The translations under genes and the position numbers were made by a program. A stretch of DNA of 7,419 nucleotides. Origin: Scatosoma sp048465415 (lineage in GTDB: Bacteria; Bacillota; Clostridia; Christensenellales; Borkfalkiaceae). How positions within the stretch are numbered: the first letter of the stretch is position 1; every line of letters begins with the position of its first letter. The DNA is taken from contig DBFWLO010000012.1 in the NCBI GenBank assembly GCA_048465415.1, positions 1 to 7,419 of the forward strand, given 5' to 3'. Positions 1 through 6,073 of the stretch are shown piece after piece. The notes below the pieces were generated by a model. The model did not search any database. It was not told the origin of the DNA and was given only the letters and a program-made list of their open reading frames with translations.

Positions 1-113
<113 letters not shown>

Positions 114-127
114 TTTCCAATTTTTTA

Positions 128-162
128 GGGTATCTTATCTATTCGATAAGATACCCTTTTTT
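128..162 (+). terminator. rRNA operon terminator
   Basis: A perfect 12-bp stem, GGGTATCTTATC (128-139) with GATAAGATACCC (145-156), has a 5-nt loop and is followed by six T residues (157-162). It lies 14 bases after the 5S gene and ends the rRNA transcript. Confidence 0.95.
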
Positions 163-183
163 CGCCTACCATCTTACTCAATA

Positions 184-495
184 AAGCTCTTTTGCTAAAC
201 CGACGAGCTTAGCGCAACCGCAGGATTTAAAGACTGAGGGTGGAATCGAGCTACGGAGGTTTTAAGTGCAAAAAGTTGCCCGTCCGGTACGGCACATGGA
301 AGAATAGCCGCTGGTGCGAAAGCGGGAGAGCGTGATCCGGCAGACGCACTGGCGGTTACGCATTTACATGAAGTTCAGATAGTAAAAAGACATAACCGTG
401 TGGGCGAGAGGCGTACCCTAAGGGGAAAACCGGATATGCGAAACCGAGAATCCACCGCCTCAACGGTGGAGATCAGCAGCGTTGCGCATGGAGTC
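184..495 (+). ncRNA. Probable HEARO/omega-RNA (IscB guide RNA), solo copy
   Basis: This stretch is much richer in GC than the AT-rich sequence after it and folds well. Perfect pairings include AAGCTC (184-189) with GAGCTT (205-210), GCAAC (214-218) with GTTGC (275-279), and TCCACCG (451-457) with CGGTGGA (464-470). The strongest is a 14-bp helix, 305-318 with 345-358, containing a tandem GU pair. The opening GCTCTT, the following ACCGCAGG and the ACTGAG stretch resemble, from memory, the start of known IscB omega-RNAs (HEARO family). In that family the guide is the roughly 16 nt just 5' of the conserved core, which here would be about 168-183. Known omega-RNAs precede an iscB gene in IS200/IS605-like elements, but none follows here, so this would be a solo or decayed element. 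No clear promoter is visible. It could be made by read-through of the rRNA terminator. The exact ends are estimates. A different large structured RNA remains possible because the family match was not verified. Confidence 0.58.
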
Positions 496-548
496 TGTGA
501 AAAGCGATATAAGAAAAAAAATGTGGTTTTACAATAAGGATTAATAAA

Positions 549-584
549 ATGAGAGGACGCAAAAAAGCGAAATTTATTCAATAA
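549..584 (+). other. 12-codon open frame after the omega-RNA, possible iscB remnant
   Basis: An ATG preceded by a Shine-Dalgarno-like AAGGA (535-539, 9 nt upstream) opens a frame coding for MRGRKKAKFIQ, then TAA. Its place just after the putative omega-RNA is where an iscB start codon is expected. The basic peptide could therefore be what is left of an internally deleted iscB, or it could be chance. Nothing recognisable as RuvC, HNH or the bridge helix is present in any frame nearby. This is inference only. Confidence 0.2.
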
Positions 585-599
585 ATTTAGAATATTTAA

Positions 600-639
600 T
601 TTCCCATGTATATTATTTAAAAATAATATACATGGGAAA
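600..639 (+). repeat. Perfect palindrome with 19-bp arms
   Basis: The arms 600-618 (starting TTTCCCATG) and 621-639 (ending CATGGGAAA) are perfectly complementary around an AA centre. No U tract follows on either strand, so it is not a standard intrinsic terminator, although it could stop or process the upstream RNA. It may instead be the right-end hairpin of the element that carries the omega-RNA, since IS200/IS605-type ends carry hairpins. Its perfection exceeds that of typical IS605 ends. Confidence 0.7.
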
Positions 640-692
640 AGGACAAAAAATAGGATTTTAAAAATTATTTTAAATAATACTATGTAAAAGAC

Positions 693-722
693 TTGTCAAA
701 AGTTGGATAAATATGGTAAAAT
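693..722 (+). promoter_or_regulatory. Sigma-A promoter of the 804-2639 gene
   Basis: The -35 box is TTGTCA (693-698) and the -10 box TAAAAT (717-722), with an 18-bp spacer. Transcription would start near 729, giving a leader of about 75 nt. Confidence 0.65.
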
Positions 723-735
723 AAAATAGTAAGGT

Positions 736-763
736 ATATTAATATTGCACCGACGATTAATAT
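736..763 (+). promoter_or_regulatory. Inverted repeat in the leader of the surface protein gene
   Basis: ATATTAAT (736-743) and ATTAATAT (756-763) form perfect 8-bp arms around a 12-nt GC-richer spacer, just downstream of the predicted start site. It could be a repressor operator or a weak RNA hairpin. The surroundings are so AT-rich that chance is a real alternative. Confidence 0.3.
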
Positions 764-803
764 TTTACAATAATATTTAAAATATGATGAATATGGGGAC
801 AAG

Positions 804-2639
804 ATGAAGTATCCTGCTTATCGGTTTCAACGCGAGCAAAATAAAAAATTATATATGATTACTTTGCTGAGCATCATTACATCGGTTATTCTATTTTTGA
901 CTTCGGCAAGCTGTTTGCTTTTTTTGAAAGTTGATCAGCCGCTTAAAAAGTCTCTTTTAGACGCCTATGAAAACGATGTGGATTTTATGAACGGTAAAAC
1001 TTTGTTTAAAAACACAACTATAAAAAGGTGTAAAAATAATAATCCTTCTTTGGTTGCTTCGAGGGTGAAAAGTATGGAGAACCCTGAATTTATGATGCAA
1101 AGCGGGGCGAGTATACGTCTAAATGAAGCGACAGGTATGCGTTTTAAAGCCTATGTCGGAGACACTTTAGCCAGAGAAGTCTCGGAAACGGAGAAGAAGA
1201 CTTTCGGCATCATAATTGCACCCGCTTTCTATTTTGAAAAAGCATTGTCCTTAGCAACGGAAGGAGAAGCGTACGATTATGTAACGCTTTTAAATCGTTT
1301 GGTGGAAGAGTATGGCGCTAAACCCGCGCTGCGCCTCAGATGTGAACCCGTAGAGGAGAACGGCCGAAAAATCATTCAGGGTTCCGTCGTAAGTATCTTA
1401 TATAAAAATACTAATCTTGCCTATACGGCTGCCGCTTACGTAGAGACGATAAGCGAGACGGGAGACGTTTCTTATTCTTACGCAGATTATCCCGACGATT
1501 GTTTGAGCATGGCTCGTTCCGTGTCCTATATTGCTAATGCCGCGCTCAACGATAAACCCGATATATATTCCGAGGAGCAGAAAGAAGTCTTGCGCGGCTT
1601 TCTTGACCGTAGTATAGATTATGCGGCCTCGTTGACGGAGGAAGAATCGGGAAAAATTATAAAAAGGGAGCTTACTCTTACTTTTACCGATTTGTCCAAT
1701 GAAACGCTGCAAATCGGAGATAACATTACCTTCGTTATACACGCAGTTGTCGACTATAAAGGAAACGCAGAGACTACGGATAAGAGAGTGGTGACGATTC
1801 CTTTATATTGGGAGAGTTCTGATTCTTCCGTACTTAAATTTTCAGGGGCAGGCGTCGCAGCCGTTTTAGCGGAGGGGACTGTATCTGTTTCCGCTTCCTT
1901 CGGGGAAACGTCCGTCACTCGGGAACTCCGATGCGGAAATACGATTTATCGTAAGTGTGAAATACGTGACGCAAGCGGTTATGATCGCTTGGTAGAGATC
2001 GTTCCCCAAACAGCGGAAATAAAGGAAGGAGAACTTTTTAAAAGTACGATCCGGGTAACGGATTACGCGGGCTATGGGGAACTCTCTTTCTGGCTGGACG
2101 GAACGCTCTGCACGACGGAAAACGGAAGTTATGTTTTTTCCCGAACGATTACGGCGGATACCGTAGTCGAGCTTACTAACATTTCTTCCGCATTGAATTA
2201 TTTTGTGATTGAGAATACCTCTCTTACCATTAAGAATGAAGCGAATTTTCGTAAAAACCTGCCTACAAAAATTGTGCTGCCTGCTTTGGCGAAAGACGGA
2301 AAGACAGTTTTGAAAACGCTTAAACAATATACTTTGAATGATAGAACCGGAAAAATCGTCTGCGTGAATCTTCGCGATCTGATCATTCCGCAAAGTTACA
2401 CGACGATTCCCGAAGACTCGTTTAAATATTGTTCCGCGCTGGAAACGATCAAACTGTATAATACTTCTCTGTCGGGTATGTCCAATACCTTAAAAACTAA
2501 CTGGACGGGCTGTACGGCGTTAAAGAATATTTACGTCCCGGCAGAGGCGTTGCAGGCGTACTGCGACAGCAAATACTGGAGTTCGAAAAACGAATTTTGG
2601 AAAGACAATACGCATTTAAAAGAGCTTCCGGCATTATAA
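804..2639 (+). CDS. Membrane-anchored surface protein with Big-like and LRR_5 (BspA-like) modules
   Basis: A 611-residue protein probably displayed outside the cell. A basic N-terminus is followed by one hydrophobic segment (about residues 17-42), which serves as a signal anchor or signal peptide. Residues about 97-250 form a region opening with SGASIRLNEATGMRF. I know this pattern as a recurrent module of clostridial surface proteins without an assigned function. Residues about 288-377 look like a bacterial Ig-like (Big) domain, with the WESSDSSVLKF and GTVSVSASFG strands typical of Big_2. Residues about 520-590 resemble BspA-type leucine-rich repeats (LRR_5): IPEDSFKYCSALETIKL, then GCTALKNIYVPAEALQAYC. 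Such proteins often act in adhesion, but no ligand can be named. There is no LPXTG sorting motif or other C-terminal anchor. The start is supported by GGGGA (795-799) just ahead of the ATG. The gene stands alone behind its own promoter, and I see no convincing terminator after it. Gene confidence is high, and the domain calls rest on reading motifs. Confidence 0.9.
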   Translation: MKYPAYRFQREQNKKLYMITLLSIITSVILFLTSASCLLFLKVDQPLKKSLLDAYENDVDFMNGKTLFKNTTIKRCKNNNPSLVASRVKSMENPEFMMQSGASIRLNEATGMRFKAYVGDTLAREVSETEKKTFGIIIAPAFYFEKALSLATEGEAYDYVTLLNRLVEEYGAKPALRLRCEPVEENGRKIIQGSVVSILYKNTNLAYTAAAYVETISETGDVSYSYADYPDDCLSMARSVSYIANAALNDKPDIYSEEQKEVLRGFLDRSIDYAASLTEEESGKIIKRELTLTFTDLSNETLQIGDNITFVIHAVVDYKGNAETTDKRVVTIPLYWESSDSSVLKFSGAGVAAVLAEGTVSVSASFGETSVTRELRCGNTIYRKCEIRDASGYDRLVEIVPQTAEIKEGELFKSTIRVTDYAGYGELSFWLDGTLCTTENGSYVFSRTITADTVVELTNISSALNYFVIENTSLTIKNEANFRKNLPTKIVLPALAKDGKTVLKTLKQYTLNDRTGKIVCVNLRDLIIPQSYTTIPEDSFKYCSALETIKLYNTSLSGMSNTLKTNWTGCTALKNIYVPAEALQAYCDSKYWSSKNEFWKDNTHLKELPAL

Positions 2640-2703
2640 AATGGCTTTACGGCGAAAAATGCGTGAAAGAAATAAAAACTTATATATTTTCATACGATTA
2701 TAG

Positions 2704-2733
2704 TTGACATTTTCTCCTCAAATACAGTAAAAT
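2704..2733 (+). promoter_or_regulatory. Sigma-A promoter for the leader and CorC-type gene
   Basis: The -35 box is a consensus TTGACA (2704-2709) and the -10 box TAAAAT (2728-2733), with an 18-bp spacer. Transcription would begin near 2740, about 175 nt ahead of the CorC-type start codon at 2915. Confidence 0.8.
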
Positions 2734-2763
2734 AATAATAAGTATTTAAAAAGGAGATACAGC

Positions 2764-2838
2764 GTGGACGCAGACGACAGTAGTAGGCCAAGTTCGCTTT
2801 TTACTTCTGTTCCGAATTTGAATAGATTCCCGATTTGA
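2764..2838 (+). CDS. Putative 24-residue leader peptide
   Basis: AAGGAG (2751-2756) stands 7 nt ahead of a GTG, ideal spacing. The frame encodes 24 residues and ends in TGA at 2836-2838. The N-terminus is acidic (MDADDSSRP), prolines occur at residues 9, 17 and 23, and the C-terminus is NRFPI. The stop codon directly abuts the first base of the terminator stem (2839), so a ribosome terminating there would cover the 5' arm. That geometry suggests a regulatory leader peptide, not a stand-alone product. Acidic, proline-containing N-termini are known from the Salmonella mgtL leader, which responds to Mg2+ through ribosome destabilisation. The similarity here is in composition only. Translation is inferred. 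Confidence 0.4.
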   Translation: MDADDSSRPSSLFTSVPNLNRFPI

Positions 2839-2880
2839 GCATAACTTGACGTCCTTTGGACGGTCAGGTTATGCCTTTTT
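2839..2880 (+). terminator. Attenuator terminator ahead of the CorC-type gene
   Basis: GCATAACTTGACGTCC (2839-2854) pairs with 2858-2874 around a TTT loop: 16 bp with one bulged G and one GU pair. Five T residues follow (2876-2880). It lies 35 nt ahead of the CorC-type start codon and after that gene's promoter, so it acts as an attenuator. Confidence 0.9.
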
Positions 2881-2914
2881 GTATTTTAAATAGTCTTGGG
2901 AGAAAAAAATATTT

Positions 2915-4240
2915 ATGTTCGGAGCAGTCATTTTACAAATTGTACTTATCTTTCTCAATGCGGTTTTCGCGAGTGCGGAGATCGCGGTTATATCGACCAA
3001 CGAAACGAAATTGCAGAAAATGGCGGAGAAAGGAGACAAACGCGCGGGACGACTGGTGAAGCTGACCGCGCAGCCCGCTCGCTTTCTATCCACCATTCAG
3101 GTGGCCATCACGTTGGCCGGACTTCTCGGAAGCGCTTTTGCGGCCGATAACTTTGCCGAACCGCTCGTAAACGCGCTGATAAGGGCGGGCGTGCCCCTGC
3201 CGCAGGGAACGCTCCATTCTATCTGCGTCGTGCTCATCACGTTGATTCTGGCCTATTTTAACCTCGTATTCGGCGAGCTGGTGCCTAAACGTATCGCCAT
3301 GAAACGCGCCGAAAAGACGGCGCTCGGTATGTCGGGGACGCTGAAATTCGTCTCCGTGATCTTTGCGCCCATCGTCTGGCTTCTGACCGTTTCCACCAAC
3401 GGGATTCTGAAATTGCTGCGCATCAATCCCAACGAAGAGGACGAGGAAGTCACGGAAGAAGAGATCATGATGATGGCGGAAGCCGGCAGCGAGAAAGGAT
3501 CGATCGATACCGAAGAAAACGAGTTCATTAAAAATATTTTTGAGTTTAAAGAATTGACGGTGGGCGAAGTATGCACCCACCGCAAGGATACCGAGCTCTT
3601 GTTTTTACAGGAGAGCGACGACGAATGGCGGTCGCATATCCGTTCGACTCGTCATACCTATTATCCCGTCTGCGGCAAAGATATAGACGATATATACGGT
3701 GTGCTCTGCACAAAAGATTATTTCCGACTCGACGATAAATCCCGGGAAAAAGTTTTGAAAAACGCCGTTTCTCCGGCGGTGTTCGTCGCCGAGAATACGC
3801 CTGCCAATACGCTGTTTTATAAGATGAAGATGACGCGGGAATATTTCGCGGTCGTCGTCGACGAATACGGAGGAATGAGCGGTATCATCACGATTCACGA
3901 CCTTCTCGAACTGCTGGTCGGCGATCTGACGGAAAAAGACGATAAAGCGGAATATGAAATCTCCCGGATCGGCGAAAACGAATGGGAGATTACCGGTCTG
4001 GCGCCCATTGACAAAGTAGAGGATACGCTCGGCTTACAGCTTCCCGAAGAGGAAAGAGAAACTTTTGAAACATTCGGCGGCTATGTGTGCGGCATGATGG
4101 GCACTCTGCCCGAGGACGGTTCGACGTTTGAATTGAGCACAGACTTAATGAATATTCACGTCCTTCGCGTCGAGGAACGCTGCATCAAAAAGGTCGTCGT
4201 CCGGCTGCTTTCTCCGCAGAAAGAAGCGCTGGCCGAATAA
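2915..4240 (+). CDS. CNNM/CorC family membrane protein (DUF21-CBS-CorC_HlyC)
   Basis: A 441-residue inner-membrane protein of the family annotated as 'hemolysin' or CorC, which includes B. subtilis YhdP and YrkA and the S. aureus Mg2+ exporter MpfA. Members are linked to Mg2+ (and Co2+) efflux, probably by Na+ exchange. The N-terminal DUF21 domain (residues about 1-175) has membrane segments near 3-24, 60-78, 101-122 and 142-160, with the typical motifs ASAEIAVISTNETKLQ (19-34), RFLSTIQVAITLAG (56-69) and GELVPKRIAMKRA (120-132). The acidic linker VTEEEIMMMAEAG (179-191) leads into a CBS pair (about 212-335), including FAVVVDEYGGMSGIITIHDLLE (311-332, key residues D316, E317, G319, G320), and a CorC_HlyC domain (about 346-430). 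The usual MTPR motif of the first CBS domain reads VCTHRKD (219-225), a small departure. Length is normal. The ATG has GGGAG (2898-2902) 12 nt upstream, rather far. The gene is monocistronic, behind an attenuator leader. The family call is firm, but the ion and direction are inferred. Confidence 0.95.
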   Translation: MFGAVILQIVLIFLNAVFASAEIAVISTNETKLQKMAEKGDKRAGRLVKLTAQPARFLSTIQVAITLAGLLGSAFAADNFAEPLVNALIRAGVPLPQGTLHSICVVLITLILAYFNLVFGELVPKRIAMKRAEKTALGMSGTLKFVSVIFAPIVWLLTVSTNGILKLLRINPNEEDEEVTEEEIMMMAEAGSEKGSIDTEENEFIKNIFEFKELTVGEVCTHRKDTELLFLQESDDEWRSHIRSTRHTYYPVCGKDIDDIYGVLCTKDYFRLDDKSREKVLKNAVSPAVFVAENTPANTLFYKMKMTREYFAVVVDEYGGMSGIITIHDLLELLVGDLTEKDDKAEYEISRIGENEWEITGLAPIDKVEDTLGLQLPEEERETFETFGGYVCGMMGTLPEDGSTFELSTDLMNIHVLRVEERCIKKVVVRLLSPQKEALAE

Positions 4241-4250
4241 TAAGCCGAAA

Positions 4251-4285
4251 AACCGACCGCAAACTAAATTGCGGTCGGTTTCTTA
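4251..4285. terminator. Bidirectional terminator between convergent genes
   Basis: AACCGACCGCAA (4251-4262) and TTGCGGTCGGTT (4269-4280) form a perfect 12-bp stem with a 6-nt loop. T-rich sequence follows on the plus strand (TTTCTTATTT) and a short T run follows on the minus strand. It sits 10 nt after the CorC-type stop and a few bases beyond the minus-strand gene's stop, and so serves both. Confidence 0.9.
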
Positions 4286-4286
4286 T

Positions 4287-4703
4287 TTATGAAGTCAACG
4301 ACTCGGTATCGTCGAGATAAGGTTCCATCATTTTCATACTGTTGAGGAGGACTATCATACAGCCGTAATATTTATATTCGGGCGGGCCGCCTATAATCTC
4401 TTCGATCGTTCCGTCGAGGCAAAAACCTTGTCCGAATACCCCTACGAGCTTTTTGGAGAGATTTTCGTCTAAATAGCCGAGAATGCGGTTGAGTTCGATG
4501 CTGTAAACATAAACGTTGAACGGAAAATCCTCCAACGGGAGATGAACCAGCTGCAACTCGTCTTCCGCGCGGCTTTGCACAAGCGCTCCTTGCCTGTCGT
4601 TGTACTTTACGCCGTGGACTTTGCAGAGAATCGGAAATTCCAAACCGTATTGCTTGCACCGGATATAGGTAAAAATTTTACGAAAAAAGTTTTTCGGTTT
4701 CAT
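4287..4703 (-). CDS. Small stand-alone HIRAN-like domain protein
   Basis: A 138-residue cytoplasmic protein without signal peptide or membrane segment. Residues about 23-122 match the layout of a HIRAN domain as I know it: an opening strand with VHGVKYNDRQ (29-38), a polar strand ending DELQLVHLPLEDFPFNVYVY (48-67) where the family has an L..EP.NPYDP.AV pattern, then ILGYLDENLSKKL (74-86) in place of the IGYLP motif, and a closing IIGGPPEYKYYGCMIVLLN (103-121). HIRAN domains bind DNA 3' ends or damaged DNA in helicases such as HLTF and also occur alone in bacteria, where their role is unknown. The EP.NPYDP motif is degenerate here (LPLEDFPFN), so DNA binding is uncertain. The ATG has no visible Shine-Dalgarno site and lies very close to the likely -10 box, suggesting a leaderless or nearly leaderless mRNA, or a start placed elsewhere. 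No later in-frame ATG precedes the domain. The gene is convergent with the CorC-type gene and divergent from the pyrophosphorylase operon. Confidence 0.8.
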   Translation of the reverse strand: MKPKNFFRKIFTYIRCKQYGLEFPILCKVHGVKYNDRQGALVQSRAEDELQLVHLPLEDFPFNVYVYSIELNRILGYLDENLSKKLVGVFGQGFCLDGTIEEIIGGPPEYKYYGCMIVLLNSMKMMEPYLDDTESLTS

Positions 4704-4714
4704 GTATTTAGTTT

Positions 4715-4744
4715 ATCATAGTTTATCCGAAAAGTAAATACCAA
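4715..4744 (-). promoter_or_regulatory. Weak promoter for the HIRAN-like gene
   Basis: On the minus strand, TTGGTA (4744-4739) and TATGAT (4720-4715) are separated by 18 bp. The -10 box ends only 11 nt ahead of the ATG, so the transcript would start almost at the start codon. Confidence 0.4.
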
Positions 4745-4768
4745 AAGTAAAAAATTATCATTAAAGGC

Positions 4769-4797
4769 TTGATTTTATCAAAAAGATTTGTTACAAT
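4769..4797 (+). promoter_or_regulatory. Sigma-A promoter of the pyrophosphorylase operon
   Basis: The -35 box is TTGATT (4769-4774) and the -10 box TACAAT (4792-4797), with a 17-bp spacer. Transcription would start near 4804. The -35 box overlaps a small inverted repeat, TTGAT-TTT-ATCAA (4769-4781), which might be a regulator site but is short and AT-rich. Confidence 0.7.
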
Positions 4798-4843
4798 AGT
4801 AGAAAGAGCGGCGAAGTCGTTCGTTGGAAAGGGGTAATAAAAA

Positions 4844-6073
4844 ATGACGTACGAGCAGGCAAAAATACTGCTGAGCGAGAAGGGGCAGGAACAGTTATTA
4901 AGGTTTTACGAGACATTGAGCGAAGCGGAGCGAGAGAATCTCCTTTCGGGAATAGAAAAGATCGATTGGAGTTTTGAAGAGGTTCTGAAAAATCCCGAAG
5001 ACCTGAGCGGCAAAAATCGTTTTATCGAACCGATCGGCGGTATGCGGCGCCCCGAAATAGAAGAACGGAAGGAAGAATTTAAAAAAGTCGGCGTGAAAGC
5101 GATTCGCAGCGGCAAAGTCGCCGCGGTCCTGCTAGCGGGCGGACAGGGCACGAGACTGGGCGTAGACGGCCCCAAAGGCGCGTATGACATCGGAATCACC
5201 AAGCCTTTATATATTTTTGAACAGCAGATGAAAAATCTTTTCGAGGTGGTGGACGAGTGCGGCGCCTATGTTCCTCTCTATGTCATGACCAGCGAGAAAA
5301 ATTACGCGCAAACGACCGCATTCTGGAAAGAGCACGGATATTTCGGTTATCCCGAACGGGAAGTCGAATTTTTTATTCAGGATATGGCTCCGGCAGTGGA
5401 TTTCAAGGGTAAAATTTATCTTGAACGCAAGGACATGCCCGCTTTGTCCCCGAACGGAAACGGCGGTTGGTTTTCTTCGCTGCGGCGAGCGGGACTTTGC
5501 GGGAATCTGCATAAACGCGGCGTCGAATGGATAAATATTTATGCGGTCGATAATGTGCTGCAACGCATTGCCGATCCCGTTTTTATAGGCGCAACCATTT
5601 TGAGCGGTGTGAACTGCGGCGCAAAAGTAGTCTGCAAAAGCTGTCCCGAAGAGCGGGTGGGAGTGCTTTGCAGAGAAAACGGCGTACCCGCCATCATCGA
5701 ATATTACGAACTGACACAGGAAATGGCGAATCAAAGGGACGAAAACGGAAATCTCGCCTATATTTACGGCGTCATTTTGAATTATCTGTTTCGGCTCGAT
5801 AAGTTGGAGGAGATCTCCGGCAATCATATTCCCGTGCATATCGTCAAAAAGAAAATCGAGTATGTGGACGAAAAGGGGCGCGTTTGCACACCGGAACGGG
5901 AAAACGGAAGAAAATTTGAAACGCTGGCCGTGGATCTGATCAAGCCGATGGAAAGCGTATTGCCGTTCGAGGTCGATCGGGAAAAAGAATTCGCGCCCAT
6001 CAAAAATAAAACGGGCGTAGACAGCGTAGAAAGCGCGAGAGAATTATTAAAGAAAAACGGAGTGATTCTGTAA
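4844..6073 (+). CDS. UDPGP-type UDP-sugar pyrophosphorylase (UAP1-like)
   Basis: A 409-residue cytoplasmic nucleotidyltransferase of the UDPGP family (eukaryotic UAP1/AGX type, COG4284). It makes a UDP-sugar and pyrophosphate from UTP and a sugar 1-phosphate, most likely GlcNAc-1-P or Glc-1-P. The UTP-binding glycine loop is LLAGGQGTRLGVDGPKG (96-112). Other family motifs are TKPLYIFEQQ (119-128), VPLYVMTS (143-150), ALSPNGNGG (200-208, usually APDGNGG), INIYAVDNVLQRIADPVFIG (230-249) with the VDN metal/sugar-site motif, and the C-terminal EFAPIKNKTGVDSVESAR (382-399) with its catalytic-site lysine. Length is within the 400-500 residues usual for the family. AAAGGGG (4828-4834) stands 9 nt before the ATG. 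It heads a two-gene operon, with the next ATG abutting its stop. Many related bacteria use GlmU for UDP-GlcNAc, so this enzyme may be an alternative route or serve UDP-Glc/Gal metabolism. The sequence alone does not settle the substrate. Confidence 0.95.
   Translation: MTYEQAKILLSEKGQEQLLRFYETLSEAERENLLSGIEKIDWSFEEVLKNPEDLSGKNRFIEPIGGMRRPEIEERKEEFKKVGVKAIRSGKVAAVLLAGGQGTRLGVDGPKGAYDIGITKPLYIFEQQMKNLFEVVDECGAYVPLYVMTSEKNYAQTTAFWKEHGYFGYPEREVEFFIQDMAPAVDFKGKIYLERKDMPALSPNGNGGWFSSLRRAGLCGNLHKRGVEWINIYAVDNVLQRIADPVFIGATILSGVNCGAKVVCKSCPEERVGVLCRENGVPAIIEYYELTQEMANQRDENGNLAYIYGVILNYLFRLDKLEEISGNHIPVHIVKKKIEYVDEKGRVCTPERENGRKFETLAVDLIKPMESVLPFEVDREKEFAPIKNKTGVDSVESARELLKKNGVIL

Larger units (their letters stand above)
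2740..2880 (+). promoter_or_regulatory. Attenuator leader of the CorC-type gene
   Basis: The transcript from the 2704 promoter carries a Shine-Dalgarno site, a 24-codon frame and an intrinsic terminator before the structural gene. A hairpin, ACAGTAGTA (2777-2785) with TACTTCTGT (2802-2810), has one T-T mismatch and encloses an AAG-TTCG-CTT mini-stem. It lies inside the peptide frame, so a translating ribosome would open it. A terminator between a promoter and its only downstream gene implies conditional read-through. I recognise no known riboswitch: no T-box TGGNACC element and no M-box, yybP-ykoY or fluoride core is visible. Confidence 0.6.

Noticed and set aside
184..495. Group I or group II intron, RNase P RNA, tmRNA or SRP RNA
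   Set aside because: No domain V of a group II intron, no group I core, and none of the hallmark conserved stretches of RNase P, tmRNA or SRP RNA were found. The opening sequence resembles HEARO more.
375..581. 68-codon minus-strand open frame
   Set aside because: It lies antisense to the structured RNA, has no ribosome site and no recognisable protein features.
600..639. Palindrome as an intrinsic terminator
   Set aside because: There is no U tract on either strand and the stem is almost all AT near the loop, so ordinary intrinsic termination is unlikely.
1866..2393. 175-codon minus-strand open frame inside the surface protein gene
   Set aside because: It is fully antisense to a well-supported gene, and its composition (rich in Arg, Phe, Ile) is that of a shadow frame.
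2764..2838. T-box riboswitch start (AGACGACAGTAGTAGG resembles the 5' base of stem I, and a terminator follows)
   Set aside because: The leader is too short, lacks the TGGNACC T-box sequence and an antiterminator, and the downstream gene is not an amino-acid gene. A truncated relic cannot be ruled out, but the peptide frame explains the region better.
3086..3580. 164-codon minus-strand open frame inside the CorC-type gene
   Set aside because: It is antisense to a conserved coding region and rich in His, Gln and Arg, as expected from the reverse complement of codon-biased DNA.
5207..5839. 210-codon minus-strand open frame inside the pyrophosphorylase gene
   Set aside because: It is antisense to conserved catalytic motifs, with no own promoter or ribosome site. 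It is a shadow of biased codon use.
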